Part shown: piece by piece, positions 47,277 through 60,900 of the stretch
Layout of the letters: the number at the start of each line of letters is the position of its first letter
Numbering within the stretch: the first letter of the stretch is position 1
Source: Hofstenia miamia
Taxonomy: Eukaryota > Xenacoelomorpha > Acoela
Assembly (NCBI GenBank): GCA_004352715.1
Contig: SCFE01000043.1
Coordinates: forward strand, 1,164,017 to 1,228,016
Length of the DNA: 64,000 bases
Reading direction: 5' to 3'
Notes under the pieces: generated by a model
The model's database searches: none
Told to the model about the DNA's origin: nothing
What the model saw: the letters and a program-made list of their open reading frames with translations, nothing else
Position numbers and translations under genes: made by a program

Positions 47277-48926
47277 NAAGAGACAGTATATATATGTATA
47301 TATATATATATATATGTAAAAGTTGGATTTTCCTGATAATTATTAGGATATGTTTCATGGTGTTCCTAAGTAACGCTTTATAGAATTTCATTGCCGGAAT
47401 GTATCATAATGTTGAGATAAAGACCAAAACATGATAATTTTATGGTTGTTTCAATACGTTTGTCCAGGTCTGTAACAGTTTAGAGAAAAATTTTGTTCCT
47501 ATCCCTTATCTGATTTCAATATTACTTAAATACTAATTACTTAACCTATAAATTGAGTATTTTTAATTACTATATACAATAATTAATTAGAGCTGTTATT
47601 TAATAATGATATTGAGCTGATTTCTACTGATTTGTATATTAAATTGAATCTTAAGGGAAATTTTTGCTTGGGTTATCATTCCTGTTATCAGTAGAGCAGA
47701 GAAAATGATTGAAATTATTTGGAATATCTCTTTATTTGAATATATATTCATTTAATATAGCAAGCATGTATATGCACCTCTAATAATGTTGATAATCAAT
47801 TTGAATTCGCAAATGTAAAAGTCTTTTCTTCTTATATGACGTTTTGCTTCCAAACGCCAAGGTCTATTTTACTTTTAACGTTTAAATTTGATTTCAAAAT
47901 GTTACTTATTTTTTGTCAACAGGAGGGAACCTGTGAATAGAACTGAGCTCCCAATTACCATTCTGACTCGATTGTATGCCATATATTTTAAGTTAGGTGT
48001 AGTTGAAATATTTTCATTAATTTTTATTCAAGAAACAATATATTAGTTTTTTAGAAAAGGGTAAAAAACGTTTCTTTATATAATTTAGGTGGTTATTTAA
48101 TCATACATTTATTCAAAATTCAAACATTATTGATTAATCAACTAAGTGATCATTCAGGTGATTATCGAAATTTCGTTTATGAAATTTCCGAATTTCAGCT
48201 CTTTCTTTTATCTAGGGTTGCTTGCTATAACATTGTTTTACATTAAAATTTAGATAATTGCTGTCAACTCTAAAGGAGGCAGTGAAGCAGTTGGCTACGT
48301 TTTATTGGATCTACGCAGAGCTGATTACAAAGTGGTATATTCGCAATGGTATCCTCTATTATCTTCACAATACCATTCATCAAAACCTGAAGTTAGAATT
48401 GGGATTTCATTAGAAACTGAAGGGCAGCAACCCCCGTCTTCAAAAAAACAACCAAGTTCAGGTAATTTTGAAATTCAAGCAACTAAGCAAGAATGAAGTC
48501 ATAACTGTCTAGCGTCTTCTTTATCAAATGTAATTTTTAATTGCTGTTCGGAATGTACTTCTAAATATTGTTGAAAATATCTCATTGCAAAAATTTAGTA
48601 TCTTCATAAAAAAAATTTCAAATAAACTGTTAAATAATAATANTTAAGTCTGAGCTTGAGTTTTTATGTTTCAAAGAAAGACTGAATTTGATTATGTTTT
48701 GACATAGAACCTGAAGTTAAAAATATTCTATTTTTCACCATATTTTAAATTTAATATATTTTTATATCTTCTGAGTTTTTCCATTTAGGCTTTGTAAAGC
48801 ATTGCAAGTTCAAGTTTCTAAGCTTCTGAACACAAAAATGCGCTGCAAATATTAGAAAATCTATTAAATTCTTAATACAACAATTTATTTTTAAGAACTT
48901 ATGTGATGAAATTAGAAATTAAGATT

Positions 48927-48968
<42 letters not shown>

Positions 48969-51900
48969 TAGAAACAGATCACTATTTAAATATATGTTAC
49001 TGCAAATATATTACTTATAAATTGCATTATTTTGTAAATTCATTACATGGAATGGTGTTGCCTGAATTTCGAGTGTCACCTCTTCGTATCATAAACATTT
49101 TGAAAGCCTTTTCATTGCTGTGTTAAACATAAATTGGTCGTAGGATAGGTAGGTCTTTCAATTCGTAACCGGTCATCAGCAAAATTTCGAAATCAAAGTA
49201 TAGCTTAGTTTATTTATTGATTACGTAGTCTGCAATTTAAAAAATTACTATATCCTTAATATTTTACATATAGCTTCTCAGTTTAAAATGAAATCATTAA
49301 AAAATTTCCCCCAGATGTCTATGCTTGCTAAACATTAGTAGACATTAACAGCTTTGAATGTCCTTCTGAAAAATAGTCTGTTTCTTTGCTGCTCATAAAA
49401 TTATTTGCCTTCAATTACAGTCAATATCAAAAGTTTCTTAACATTAACTGGACCAAATATACATTAATGTATAAAATTCACTTTTTTAGTGGTGTTCGTA
49501 TAAATGCTACATAATTATTACATGGATATATTTTATTTCAAAATTTTTCTAATTTTCAATCTGATTAGACCCTGTGTCAAATATGTCACGCTGGTCTACC
49601 ATAGTACTAATTTTTCTAAAATTTGAAAATTTAGATACATCTTTTTAAGGAATTTTACTGTGTAAAAATGATACAAACGTGAAAATATAAAATGTTTACA
49701 AAGAATAAAGCATATCAAACACCATGAAATAATTTAAAGTAATTTCTTTTTCGAGTTAATACTTGGAGCAGAAGAAATTCGATTTTTGTTTGCAAGAAAC
49801 TAATTTACATCGTAATCTCTTGTCAGAAACTTCTGGCCAATGTCCAATGCCATCCTTTTTATAAAATCAGGAGTATTGCAAGGTTCAGTTATGAGACGTT
49901 TAACTGTTGAAATCTCGTTGCAATAAGTTAAATTCATGTACACTTCTGAAGAAAAATCCAGTAGAGAAAGTTGTTCAGATTTTGGAATAGTCAGGTCATC
50001 ACAGTCTATTAGGTAGAGCACCCAACTATTGACCATAGCCGCATCTACAAAATAGAAAAATATTCTTAGATAGTGGCGATCTCTGCAATGTTGGTTAATT
50101 ATATAGAGAGAAATATAGCGATTAAACTCGTCCACATAGTCCATATGTTTGTTGTAATATTGGACGATTGCTGGGCAACTGATACTATCTCGTCGTCGTT
50201 CATTTTTATTAAAACGTTTGATTTCGCCAACAGTTTCAGAGCCTACCAATGTACTCAACAGTGTAAATGGTTTTTGTCAAACCACTGCCATCTTTCTCAG
50301 ACTGGTATTCCACAATGTCACCACGTTTCTGCTTGCTCCTTACTTGTGGTTCAAACTGGAGTCCTTTTGCACGACACTTTCGAAGTGTGCCAAGCATTGA
50401 ACGCTTTGCTAAGGAAATTTGTATCTGAGGAGAGTTGAAGTAATTATCAGCATACAAGTGAAAATTCTTACCTTGAGGGATTGAACTTGCCTGTCTTAAT
50501 ACTAAGTCACCAGATTTCCCGAACTCTGATTTGACATTTTCTTCTTGTGATTTGCCACAGTAGAATTCTAGTTTATGAATAAGTCCTGTTCTACCACAAA
50601 GAGCATATAACTTATATCCCCATTTTTCTGCTTATTGGGAAGATATTGTCGAAGAGAAGATTTGCATCCTTTATAAGGGATCAACTGCTCATCAATTGAT
50701 AGATTCGATTCCATTGGAATGTTTGAAATAACTTTGTTAAATATATCAACCAATAAACTGAACTTGTAGCCCTTTGGCATTGGAAATGGGATGTTATCAT
50801 TATTGGCGAAGTGAGGATTACTTTTAATTTCTCTCCATCCACTTGCAACAGCCAATAAACACTCTAAGCTCTTCTATGCTAACACTAAAATTTGATTCGA
50901 TATTTTTTTTTCTGATGAGCATATAAATTGGTTTCATCACATATCACTTGCCTCCAGCGCCATTTCTCATGTGATTGGAGATCTTCATTTTCGGATTCAC
51001 TTGCTGCTGATTCATCACAATTGTCATCCGCATTTGTAGCTTCTTCCGAGTTTTAAACGTTGTCTTCTTCAGATCCGGAATTCTCAAAGTTTGTAAATAT
51101 TTGTACTTTTTCTGGACGTTTGCGAAATCCATAGACTTTCTCACAGAGTGAGCGCGATATCTTTACTTCATGAACTTCTTCAGGAGATTCATCAGAATCA
51201 ACAAATGACTGGATATCAGGAATATTCTCTCTGTCTTGAATACTACATAGAGGCCTTCTAATATATCTCTTTGGAACTACCATATCCCATTCTTTTCGGT
51301 AGTTATCGAATGAAACACCATAAGAATGCTCATTAACTGAAACTATCTTAGCTGGATAGTAGTGTTCCCAACCAGTTTCATTTGACCAATATGCACGTAC
51401 CGCATCACCAACGTTATACACCATTCCATATCTAAAAATTTAGAAACGATTATAGAGTGAAAAGTAAATGCATTGTAATTCAGAATAAATACCATATTGG
51501 GCCACTGTGACAAATATGGCACATGGACTTAAATGTAAAATTTTGGCAGTTGAAACATCGTAATTTCTTGGGAATACTATATAATGAAAAACAATATTAT
51601 TTTAAACATCAGAAAAATTTACAAAGTAGATTGATTAAAACCAACAGCCACAATAAGGATATTGCTTAGACATAGCGCACATTATATATAATTTGTATTC
51701 AAACAAAGTTTATACGCATGCTACATCTAAGAGAATATAATGAATGAATATTAATCCTTTAATTAGTTGACTCACACTTTAAACTATTTGTAATCAATAA
51801 TTTCAATACTTTTAGTTATCAAATGGGGGTGCTAGCATGCTTTTGTGAAGCGTGCCATATATGATACTCTGGCCCAGTTAAGGTTAACATCATTCATAGC

Positions 51901-54900
51901 AAAATATTTTGTGGTTATTTAACCCTAGAACGTACAATGAGGTCAATTGACCTCATTTCTATTTTCAATCATTTGCATTGCGCCTGATAAACGCAAGATC
52001 TATCCCAGACTCCTTGATTTTGATTATTTCACCTAATATGAGAGTCTCACAAAATTTTGAGAAACTGATTTTCAATTGTTGAGATAATAGGATAACTACA
52101 TTTAGGTACAATGAGGTCAATTGAAGTGCTGTGAAAGACTTACTAGGCGCAATTGGAAATTTAATATAATAGAATAAAGTGTAAATGATAAATATGATAC
52201 TGTAGAAGCAATAATGATAGGCTGTATTCTGCAGTTGTTTTCAATTAATAAATATAAAATGACGCTGACTTACCTGGGAAAAGAGAGAGACCGAATCCGT
52301 GTGGGCTCTGTAGGGGAAGATGTGGTTCTGCAACTTGTGAAGCCTTATGCTGGAAGTGGGTGTAATATTGTAATTTTTTTACTTCTTTGCCACTCGCCAG
52401 AAAGCTGAAAGACGATAAGATGTGAAAAAAACAAGCGGGAACTGCCTCTTGAAATAACTAGAGTGCTAGGTGGTCAGAAGTACTCGTCAAAGTTTGCATT
52501 CAATAATGACGCTGTGCTTGTATCAAATGTGCCACAAGGAAAGCAGACAGATACTGTAGATGATTCTTCATGTTGACAACCACTGATTTTTCTTGAGTAC
52601 AATGAATTGAAAGCAGGAGTGAATGCAATAGATCAGATGCTGCGTCACTATACAACAAGGATTGGTACCCGCCGATGGCCTTTTGGTGTATTTTGTAATG
52701 TGCTTGATATTTCGGCTCTGAATGCTTACATTCTTTGGAAGGATATTTCAAACCAACCAGCGTTATCCAGATTTCTTTCATCTATAAACTTGCAATTGCA
52801 TTGATTTCTGATTTTCAACGCCAAAGAGCTAACAGGACTATCCTTCATCCAAAAACGAAAGTTTATTGCAAATATCAGGAATAATGCGACATCCTGCTTC
52901 AGACATTCTGAACAAAAGAAGCAATTGTCAATTTTGTGATACTTCTAAGCGCAATAATACGAAACTGAAATGCTCGAATTGCACCATGTGGGTTTGTGGT
53001 TCTTATACAGCTTATTTGAGGTTGTGCATCAGCTGCTCCATACAAAATACTGACTAGTTTTTGTGATGAAAACGACGTTCATTTTGAAAGAAAAATATAT
53101 TGGAAAACAGTGATTTTTCTTGTACTTAAACCATAATGTTCAAAAATGTATTATTAAATATAGCACAAAATATTACATTACGAAGCAAGGGATGTAACAA
53201 TATACCTACTGTTGGGATTATTTTTTATTTGAAGTTTAAAAATGGTCATGAAAGTACATTAGTAGTAATAGTATTATTTATAATGATATAGTGTGCTTAT
53301 ATTATACGTCTAATACTCAAAATACGGAATGTTTAGTTGAATTAGAACATGAATAATTCAGCTACTAAAAAAATAAAAAACTACTAATCAGGCTAAACTA
53401 TTATCATAAGACTAATTGAAATATACGAGTGAAATCAGCGTTGAGATATACAGTTTATTGTACAACTTATTTAGGCCGATACATTATGAATTCATAATAT
53501 CCCATAGACTTTATTGGTTTTATATCTATGTTAGGTCTATTTGATATCAATAAATATAATCAATTTTCCTGTTCTTTAAAAAATTTAATTATTCTACCAA
53601 ATCATAAGCTAATTACGATAAAGATGCTTTGTTAGCCATTATGAGGTCAATTGACCGCATTGTACGCAAATGTATATTTTATTTTTGTACGTTCTAAGGT
53701 TAAGATATATTTATTTTCACACAATAGTTATTTTTTCATTGCATATTAAAATTGCAGAAACAAATTTTTCTCACTTACCCCTGTTTAGGGCTTACTGAAA
53801 TATGCATTTATTAGTATACTAATCACGTAAAATATAATAAAAAATTTCTATTTAGCATGTAAAGTTTGTATTAATGAAATTCTTTTATCTTACTGATTTT
53901 GATAAACATTTTATCAGGTACTGGGATTTCTTCAGAATTTTCACATTAATATTTCTGAGGTTTGTGTGTACATATTTGTGAAAAATGTTCAAATAGCAGG
54001 CTTTGTATGTTAAATGCAAACTTTTGGTTAGATTTTATATAAAGGTTTATTTCAGTAAACCCTAAACAGAGGCAAAAGAAAAACTAATATCTAATAACAA
54101 AATTAACAAGAAATTTGAATTCACAATGACAAAATTAACCATGTGTGAACAATCAAAAATATATCTTTAATAATTACAACAATATTTTGTTATGTTGGTG
54201 TCAAGAAGCTTTTAATCATGACGGGAGATAACGATTGAATTGCGAAGTCTCATGAAGTCGATAACAGCTTTAACCCTATTTTACCTGGGCTTTTTGTGGC
54301 AGTTTTTCCTGAGGGACCGATTTGTCCCCTAAGATCTCGGAAACAGTACATCCAATCATCACCAAATTTGGCGTGGAGATACTTTGATATGTGAGGTATA
54401 TCTTGGCGAAGCCATTTTGCGATACCATAATTAATATACAAATTATGCGCATATTTATTAGGTAATGTATCACATTTTCTAAATTCTAATTATTGACACA
54501 AAATGTTATAAATATTACTAAATAAGCATCAAGAGAAATGCCTATAATGCAAAAAAAACATAGACAAACATTTAATTATAATTTTGAATTGAAAATTATG
54601 CATTAGTTTCAATTTATAGCGTTTACATAAAAAATTGTTGCCTTTGAAACTCTCAAGAAATGTCGGTTTTTTTATGGACATTTTTTTAAAAAATCGCTGT
54701 AACTTTGCAACCCTTGACCCTATCTGCATAATTTTTCGTCAGAAGTTGCAAAACAAGTTTAAAAAAACGTCATAGAATGATAGTTTATTTAAAAACAACG
54801 GTCTCTGAGTTACATCTGAAACTATGGAAGGCGGTCGAGTTGCCCTCCCCAGGTAAAATAGGGTTAACATCAATGCCATATTTGTAGGTATTTGTTCTCT

Positions 54901-57900
54901 GATAATTAGATTAAACCGAATTCACTAAAATACTGCGTTATTGTTCCAGTGTTTTTTAAATCCAGCATTTGTGATGCTTTAATACCTTCAACCAAGTTTA
55001 TGTGTTGTTTCTATATACGAATCCTAAATTGTTTTTAGAGTAAAATTCTTACTTCTACTACTACTATTTCTACTACTTCAAGGCTTTATTAAACTACTTC
55101 AAGTAATACAAAAATTAACGAATTTTTGACAACCAGAGCAAAAAAATAGCAAAAATCTTTTGCATCCATAACTTTGGTAATCAGACAAATAGTAGCCTTT
55201 CAAAATTCCAAAGACGTTCTTTTTCAGAATCTTTGGTATCCCAAAGAAATTAAATTTGTACTTAATAATTAAAAAGTTACAAATGCGGCAGATTCTGTTG
55301 AAATACCACAATTCACACTAGAATTTTTTAACGGCTTTAATTTTAAAAAGAGGGTAACGAAATCTACTTTTGTACTCAAATGAGACATCGTTTAGGAAAT
55401 TTAAGTCAATCCTATCATTAAGAATGTCAATCATGACATTGATGTCATTTAACTGGAGTGGCAAAGAAACCGGAAAAGTATCAAAAAAACTTTAATGCCA
55501 CACGATACTCCATCTTTGAAATCCAGAGAAAACATCTTTTTTGAAACTTTTCCAGTTTTTCCACATCCGTTGAATTTGCAAACCACGTTTTCGAGGCATA
55601 TAATAAACTTTGTAGAATAAGTTATTTATACAACTTAATTTTCAGTGATAGGGTGAGATTTTTGGCACACTCCTTTTTAATCTAAGTAAAGTAAGATTAC
55701 AATTTTTAATCCTATGAGCAATGTGGTAGGACCAAGATAAATTTGACGTGATAAACACACCTATATCTTTAACCATGCAAGGTGGAGTTATGACAGAATC
55801 ATTTATATGTAATTCAGAAATGCATTTAGAGCCGAAATTAATTAATTGGAATTTCTTAAAATTGAACTTCATTTTGTTTGCCTTAGCCCAGCAAATAGTT
55901 TTATCAGCATCAGATTTTATTAATGAAAAGTCATAATGTAAAATGTTTACATCATCAGCATACATGAAACACATAGCCGAACAACAACTGGGGTCATTAA
56001 TAAATGCTATAAACAGTAAGAGACCCAAGATGGACCCCACTAGTGATGTCACAACTATTCGAAAAATGACCATTAACTTTGACAATTTGTTTCCGGTTAG
56101 AAAGATAGGAAGCAACCAGTTTCAAAAAATTACCGCCAATGGAAAAGGAGTTCAATTTAGCAATAAGTTTTCCATTAGGAACTTTATCAAAGGCTTTACT
56201 AAAGTCAATATATAATGCAGAACATAAAATTTTTTCGTCAAAGTTTCTATAAAGGTGATCCAAATATGGTAGGAGTTGGTTAGACGTGGAACGTTTTTTA
56301 ATAAATCCAAATTATCTGGAAGAAAGATGTTGGGTTATGATTGGATGTAAATTCTAGAATAAAATACGTTCGAAAATTAATCCAAGTTTTGGTAAAATGC
56401 TAATAGGCCGGTAATTAGCTACATTATTTTTGATCCATGTTTTTTAATTGGGATTACATAGGATGTTTTCCATATGGTGGGTACGGTACCGTGATTCATG
56501 CAGTTCTTAAACATGTTTAAAATATGAGCAGAGAACACGCTCCTATAGCGATAGAGAAAGCTTGCAGGAATTTCATCTAGGCCACACCGGAGGCATTTCA
56601 TCCAGAGCTTTGCATACCAAGTCAAGATTTACATCCACTTTATTGAAAACAGATGGTTCAAAATCAGTCATAATTGGATCAGATTCTTCATAAACCGATG
56701 AAAAATTATTGCTGAATAGATAACTTGCACTTTGTGCATCACCTGAGTCCATCTCATTCTAATGAACAGGTAAAGGAATGTTGAACTGTTTAAGGGACTG
56801 CAGNNNNNNNNNNNNNNNNNNNNNNNNNNNNNNNNNNNNNNNNNNNNNNNNNNNNNNNNNNNNNNNNNNNNNNNNNNNNNNNNNNNNNNNNNNNNNNNNN
56901 NNNNNNNNNNNNNNNNNNNNNNNNNNNNNNNNNNNNNNNNNNNNNNNNNNNNNNNNNNNNNNNNNNNNNNNNNNNNNNNNNNNNNNNNNNNNNNNNNNNN
57001 NNNNNNNNNNNNNNNNNNNNNNNNNNNNNNNNNNNNNNNNNNNNNNNNNNNNNNNNNNNNNNNNNNNNNNNNNNNNNNNNNNNNNNNNNNNNNNNNNNNN
57101 NNNNNNNNNNNNNNNNNNNNNNNNNNNNNNNNNNNNNNNNNNNNNNNNNNNNNNNNNNNNNNNNNNNNNNNNNNNNNNNNNNNNNNNNNNNNNNNNNNNN
57201 NNNNNNNNNNNNNNNNNNNNNNNNNNNNNNNNNNNNNNNNNNNNNNNNNNNNNNNNNNNNNNNNNNNNNNNNNNNNNNNNNNNNNNNNNNNNNNNNNNNN
57301 NNNNNNNNNNNNNNNNNNNNNNNNNNNNNNNNNNNNNNNNNNNNNNNNNNNNNNNNNNNNNNNNNNNNNNNNNNNNNNNNNNNNNNNNNNNNNNNNNNNN
57401 NNNNNNNNNNNNNNNNNNNNNNNNNNNNNNNNNNNNNNNNNNNNNNNNNNNNNNNNNNNNNNNNNNNNNNNNNNNNNNNNNNNNNNNNNNNNNNNNNNNN
57501 NNNNNNNNNNNNNNNNNNNNNNNNNNNNNNNNNNNNNNNNNNNNNNNNNNNNNNNNNNNNNNNNNNNNNNNNNNNNNNNNNNNNNNNNNNNNNNNNNNNN
57601 NNNNNNNNNNNNNNNNNNNNNNNNNNNNNNNNNNNNNNNNNNNNNNNNNNNNNNNNNNNNNNNNNNNNNNNNNNNNNNNNNNNNNNNNNNNNNNNNNNNN
57701 NNNNNNNNNNNNNNNNNNNNNNNNNNNNNNNNNNNNNNNNNNNNNNNNNNNNNNNNNNNNNNNNNNNNNNNNNNNNNNNNNNNNNNNNNNNNNNNNNNNN
57801 NNNAGGAAGAAACCCAAAGAGCATCATTGATATAAAAATTAAAATCATTAGTAAACACAAGATCTAACGTATTCCCATTTAAATGCGTAGGGATCAGTAT

Positions 57901-60900
57901 TATCTGATCAAGATCCAACTCATAAATTGATTGATCATACTCCAAATCCGATATACCATAGGCAATATCAAGATTTGGAAAGTTGAAGTCACCCATTACA
58001 TAGATGAGATGACATAGTGTTGACCTAAGAGTAAAATTCATTGACAATACTGGTAATATAGTCTATGACAATGGATGAATCCGAGCGATACTTACTATTA
58101 ACAGGCGGCATATACAGACATATAAGTAGAGCTAAAAATGTGTCAGACTGAATAACTGGATACAGGCAAAATCATATTCATTACCAAATCTTAGGTTAAA
58201 GGTCTTTAGGAAGTTTTTAAAAATTATAGCACAGCCACCATTACTGTTCATGATAGCTCTATGGGTAGAACTAGCAATTGTATAATTTGATCCAGCCACA
58301 AGATATTCTAGAATTTCAACATCCTGACACCACGTTTCANAGACTGAATGACTGAATTACAGGCAAAATCACATTCATTACCAAATCTTAGGTTAAAGGT
58401 CTTTAGGAGGTTCTTACAAATTATAGCACAGCCACCATGACTGTTCATGATAGCTCTATGGGCAGAACTAGCAATTGTATAATTTGATCCAGCCACAAGA
58501 TATTTTAGAATTTCAACATCCTGACACCACGTTTCAGTTAAGCACATCACCGAAACATTATATGTTGTTATATAATTCAAAATCTTTACCTGCTTCTCTA
58601 GATGTAATATACTACAACAATTCATACATAATATTCTGAAATCAATAGTAGGTGATGGTCAACTAATTTGTACAACATCATTATCCAAATATAAACATAG
58701 CGCGATCCGATTCATTTAATAATGGTTTTATGAATATCTTGTAGTGATAATCTTTTAACATATAGGCATTAGCCAAAATAATACGTTTAATCCAAACACT
58801 TTGCGTATTTATAACAATCGGTCTCGGTCTTGAACTATTGGGTTTTCCTATTCTCCAAAATTTCATCGTATGTGTAAGTTCAACTTTGACATGCTTAAAA
58901 ATATCTTTTAATTTATCTCTGTCATGAGTAATCTTATACGCATTAGGCAAAGTCCCTTCCGATTCAAGGACACCCAAATTAATCACCTTCATTTTGTGGG
59001 ATTCATCATTTTTAGAAGCGGAATTTTCGAATTTTTCGTTAAAATTTGTAAAATTACGTTCCATATTAGCATGAAGGGTCTTTAGTCCATCCCTCAAAGA
59101 CTTTAAATTCTCTTTCAAAAGGTCAATGTTATCAGAAAGTGATCAGTTGCAGATTGAGTTCGAAAAAAATGATGCCTTTTGTTTACACAATCATTACATA
59201 AGGTTAGAAAGTGTTTATGGTACTGCGTTAATGATTCAATGCATGCCGTTGAGAATCCCGAACATCTTTTAGTGAGGTGTAATCGTTTCATGCACCCGAA
59301 ACATTCGAATTAACGTTCCTTATTGATAGATAACTTGCATGTAGAGCAGTTTAAAATCTCCATCAGGAGAAATTTCTTTTAGATTAATGAAAACAACTAG
59401 AAGCGAATTGACAAATACGTCTAAACACGACGAAATCAAGCGGTTAAGCATCGACTTCGCATATATCGGCATGCATATCTCCGCCCTTATGCATTTAACA
59501 CTGAAAATATCCTTAAAATATTCGCATATATCGACATCGTCTATATTATCATTATCAATTCATCTATATCGCCGCAAATATCCGGCCTGACTGAGAAGAA
59601 CATTCGCATATGTCGACATAAATAACTTTCTGCAACTTCGCAAAATCAAACTGCCCTATTTGCGGCCTCGTGTTAACAGCCTTTGTGGATTGTGATTTGA
59701 TGGACAAACTGGTAGTATGTTGAGCAAACTTTGATGCTTCTATTTTAGATAATGAACCGATGTATTAACTGACGCCCTATTTTATTGGGTGCTGCTAAAT
59801 ATCACCATTATTTACCTTAATTTTGCCATTAATTTACTGAGAGGGACGTGACAATTTTCTAATGCAGTATGGCCTCGCAAAAATCACATGCATTTTAGTT
59901 TTATTAAATATTAATGTAGCCTTAGGTTTTCATATACACTATAGTACGAATTAACATTTGAAGCTGCCTTAAAATTCCAAGTTCGAATATATCAACATTC
60001 GTTTATATCGACATAGATTGTGAGACTTTGAGAGATGTCGATATATGCGAATTCTACTCTATTTTTTTGTAACAGGTTGTCAAAATAACCAGTAAATTTT
60101 CAAAACAATCTTCAGCTACAACAATTTTGACAATTATGGCATATGTGTTTTAGGTAAATCCAACCATTCCGTTTCGATGAAACCAGCAACTAAGTTAACC
60201 GCTGTACTCAATGAAAATGAAGGCTACTATCAAATTGGCCCTAAAGATGGTTACTCTGAAATGTTTGTGTTATCAATTGTTATTCAAGATGCGAGATTTC
60301 TCACAACACTTTTACCTACGGATAAGTCTTTGCCAATTCAGAATAATGGATTTCATTTTGCTTATTCAATTTTAGGCGTGGATGTATCTAACGAGACGTT
60401 TAATGATCTACTTCAGCCTTCATTCCCAGTTGAACGCGCATCTTTGCGAATACGCTGTTCCCCAAGACTTTTACAGCAATATTTTTTGAACCAACCTATG
60501 TTGCCAGTACGTTTATGTTGCGAAGATATGCTACTTGGTTCAGGTGTTGTCCCTCTTAGGGATTTAATAACGGATTTAAAATTGCTGGAAACAAGACCGG
60601 TTACAGTTGCAAATTGGTTTCCTTTGAGTTCATCTCGAGGAAACTCTGCTCAGTTTGAAGCCACTGTGATTTTGAGACGTGAATCAATTCCATTAGATAA
60701 TATTCAAATACAGAGACCATTATCACCAAAAGCTAAAAATATATTTACACAAACTTCGCAGACAAAGACTACTGAACTTAAAACAAATGAGAAGCCATCT
60801 ACTGGTAATGAAAAAAAGGTTATGCATACCGGAGTAGACGCTGAATTAGATACTAATATTGGTGTTAGTAGTATTGTTGATGAAACCCGGCATAAAACTC

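Larger units (their letters stand above)
44932..48253 (+). other. CEP120 intron 1 (3.3 kb)
   Basis: GT/AG intron. It holds a decayed Tc1-like transposase and several (TA)n tracts, with a single N at 47,277 inside one of them. Confidence 0.88.
55048..59380 (-). mobile_element. Antisense LINE in CEP120 intron 2, with (TAG)n tail
   Basis: The minus strand reads ORF1 (PHD-like finger, coiled coil), endonuclease, reverse transcriptase, then a 3' tail that appears on the plus strand as CTACTACTACTATTTCTACT at about 55,055-55,078. A 1,000-base N gap falls between the endonuclease and the reverse transcriptase. The length and gene order fit a near-full-length CR1/Jockey-like element with moderate decay. 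Confidence 0.88.
48462..60153 (+). other. CEP120 intron 2 (11.7 kb)
   Basis: GT/AG intron with three piggyBac-type elements, one antisense LINE, a cluster of TTCGCATATATCGAC repeats and a 1,000-base N gap (56,804-57,803). A single N lies at 48,643. The unassigned stretches 48,967-49,443 and 53,704-54,269 show no feature. Confidence 0.88.

Noticed and set aside
54250-54473. Two overlapping 63-65 residue minus-strand frames near 54,300
   Set aside because: They lie within the piggyBac-type MITE at 54,274-54,863 and match no transposase motif.
56668-58047. 459-residue frame across the second 1-kb N gap
   Set aside because: The gap creates the length. Only the [11 protein letters not shown] end is real, and it belongs to the LINE endonuclease.
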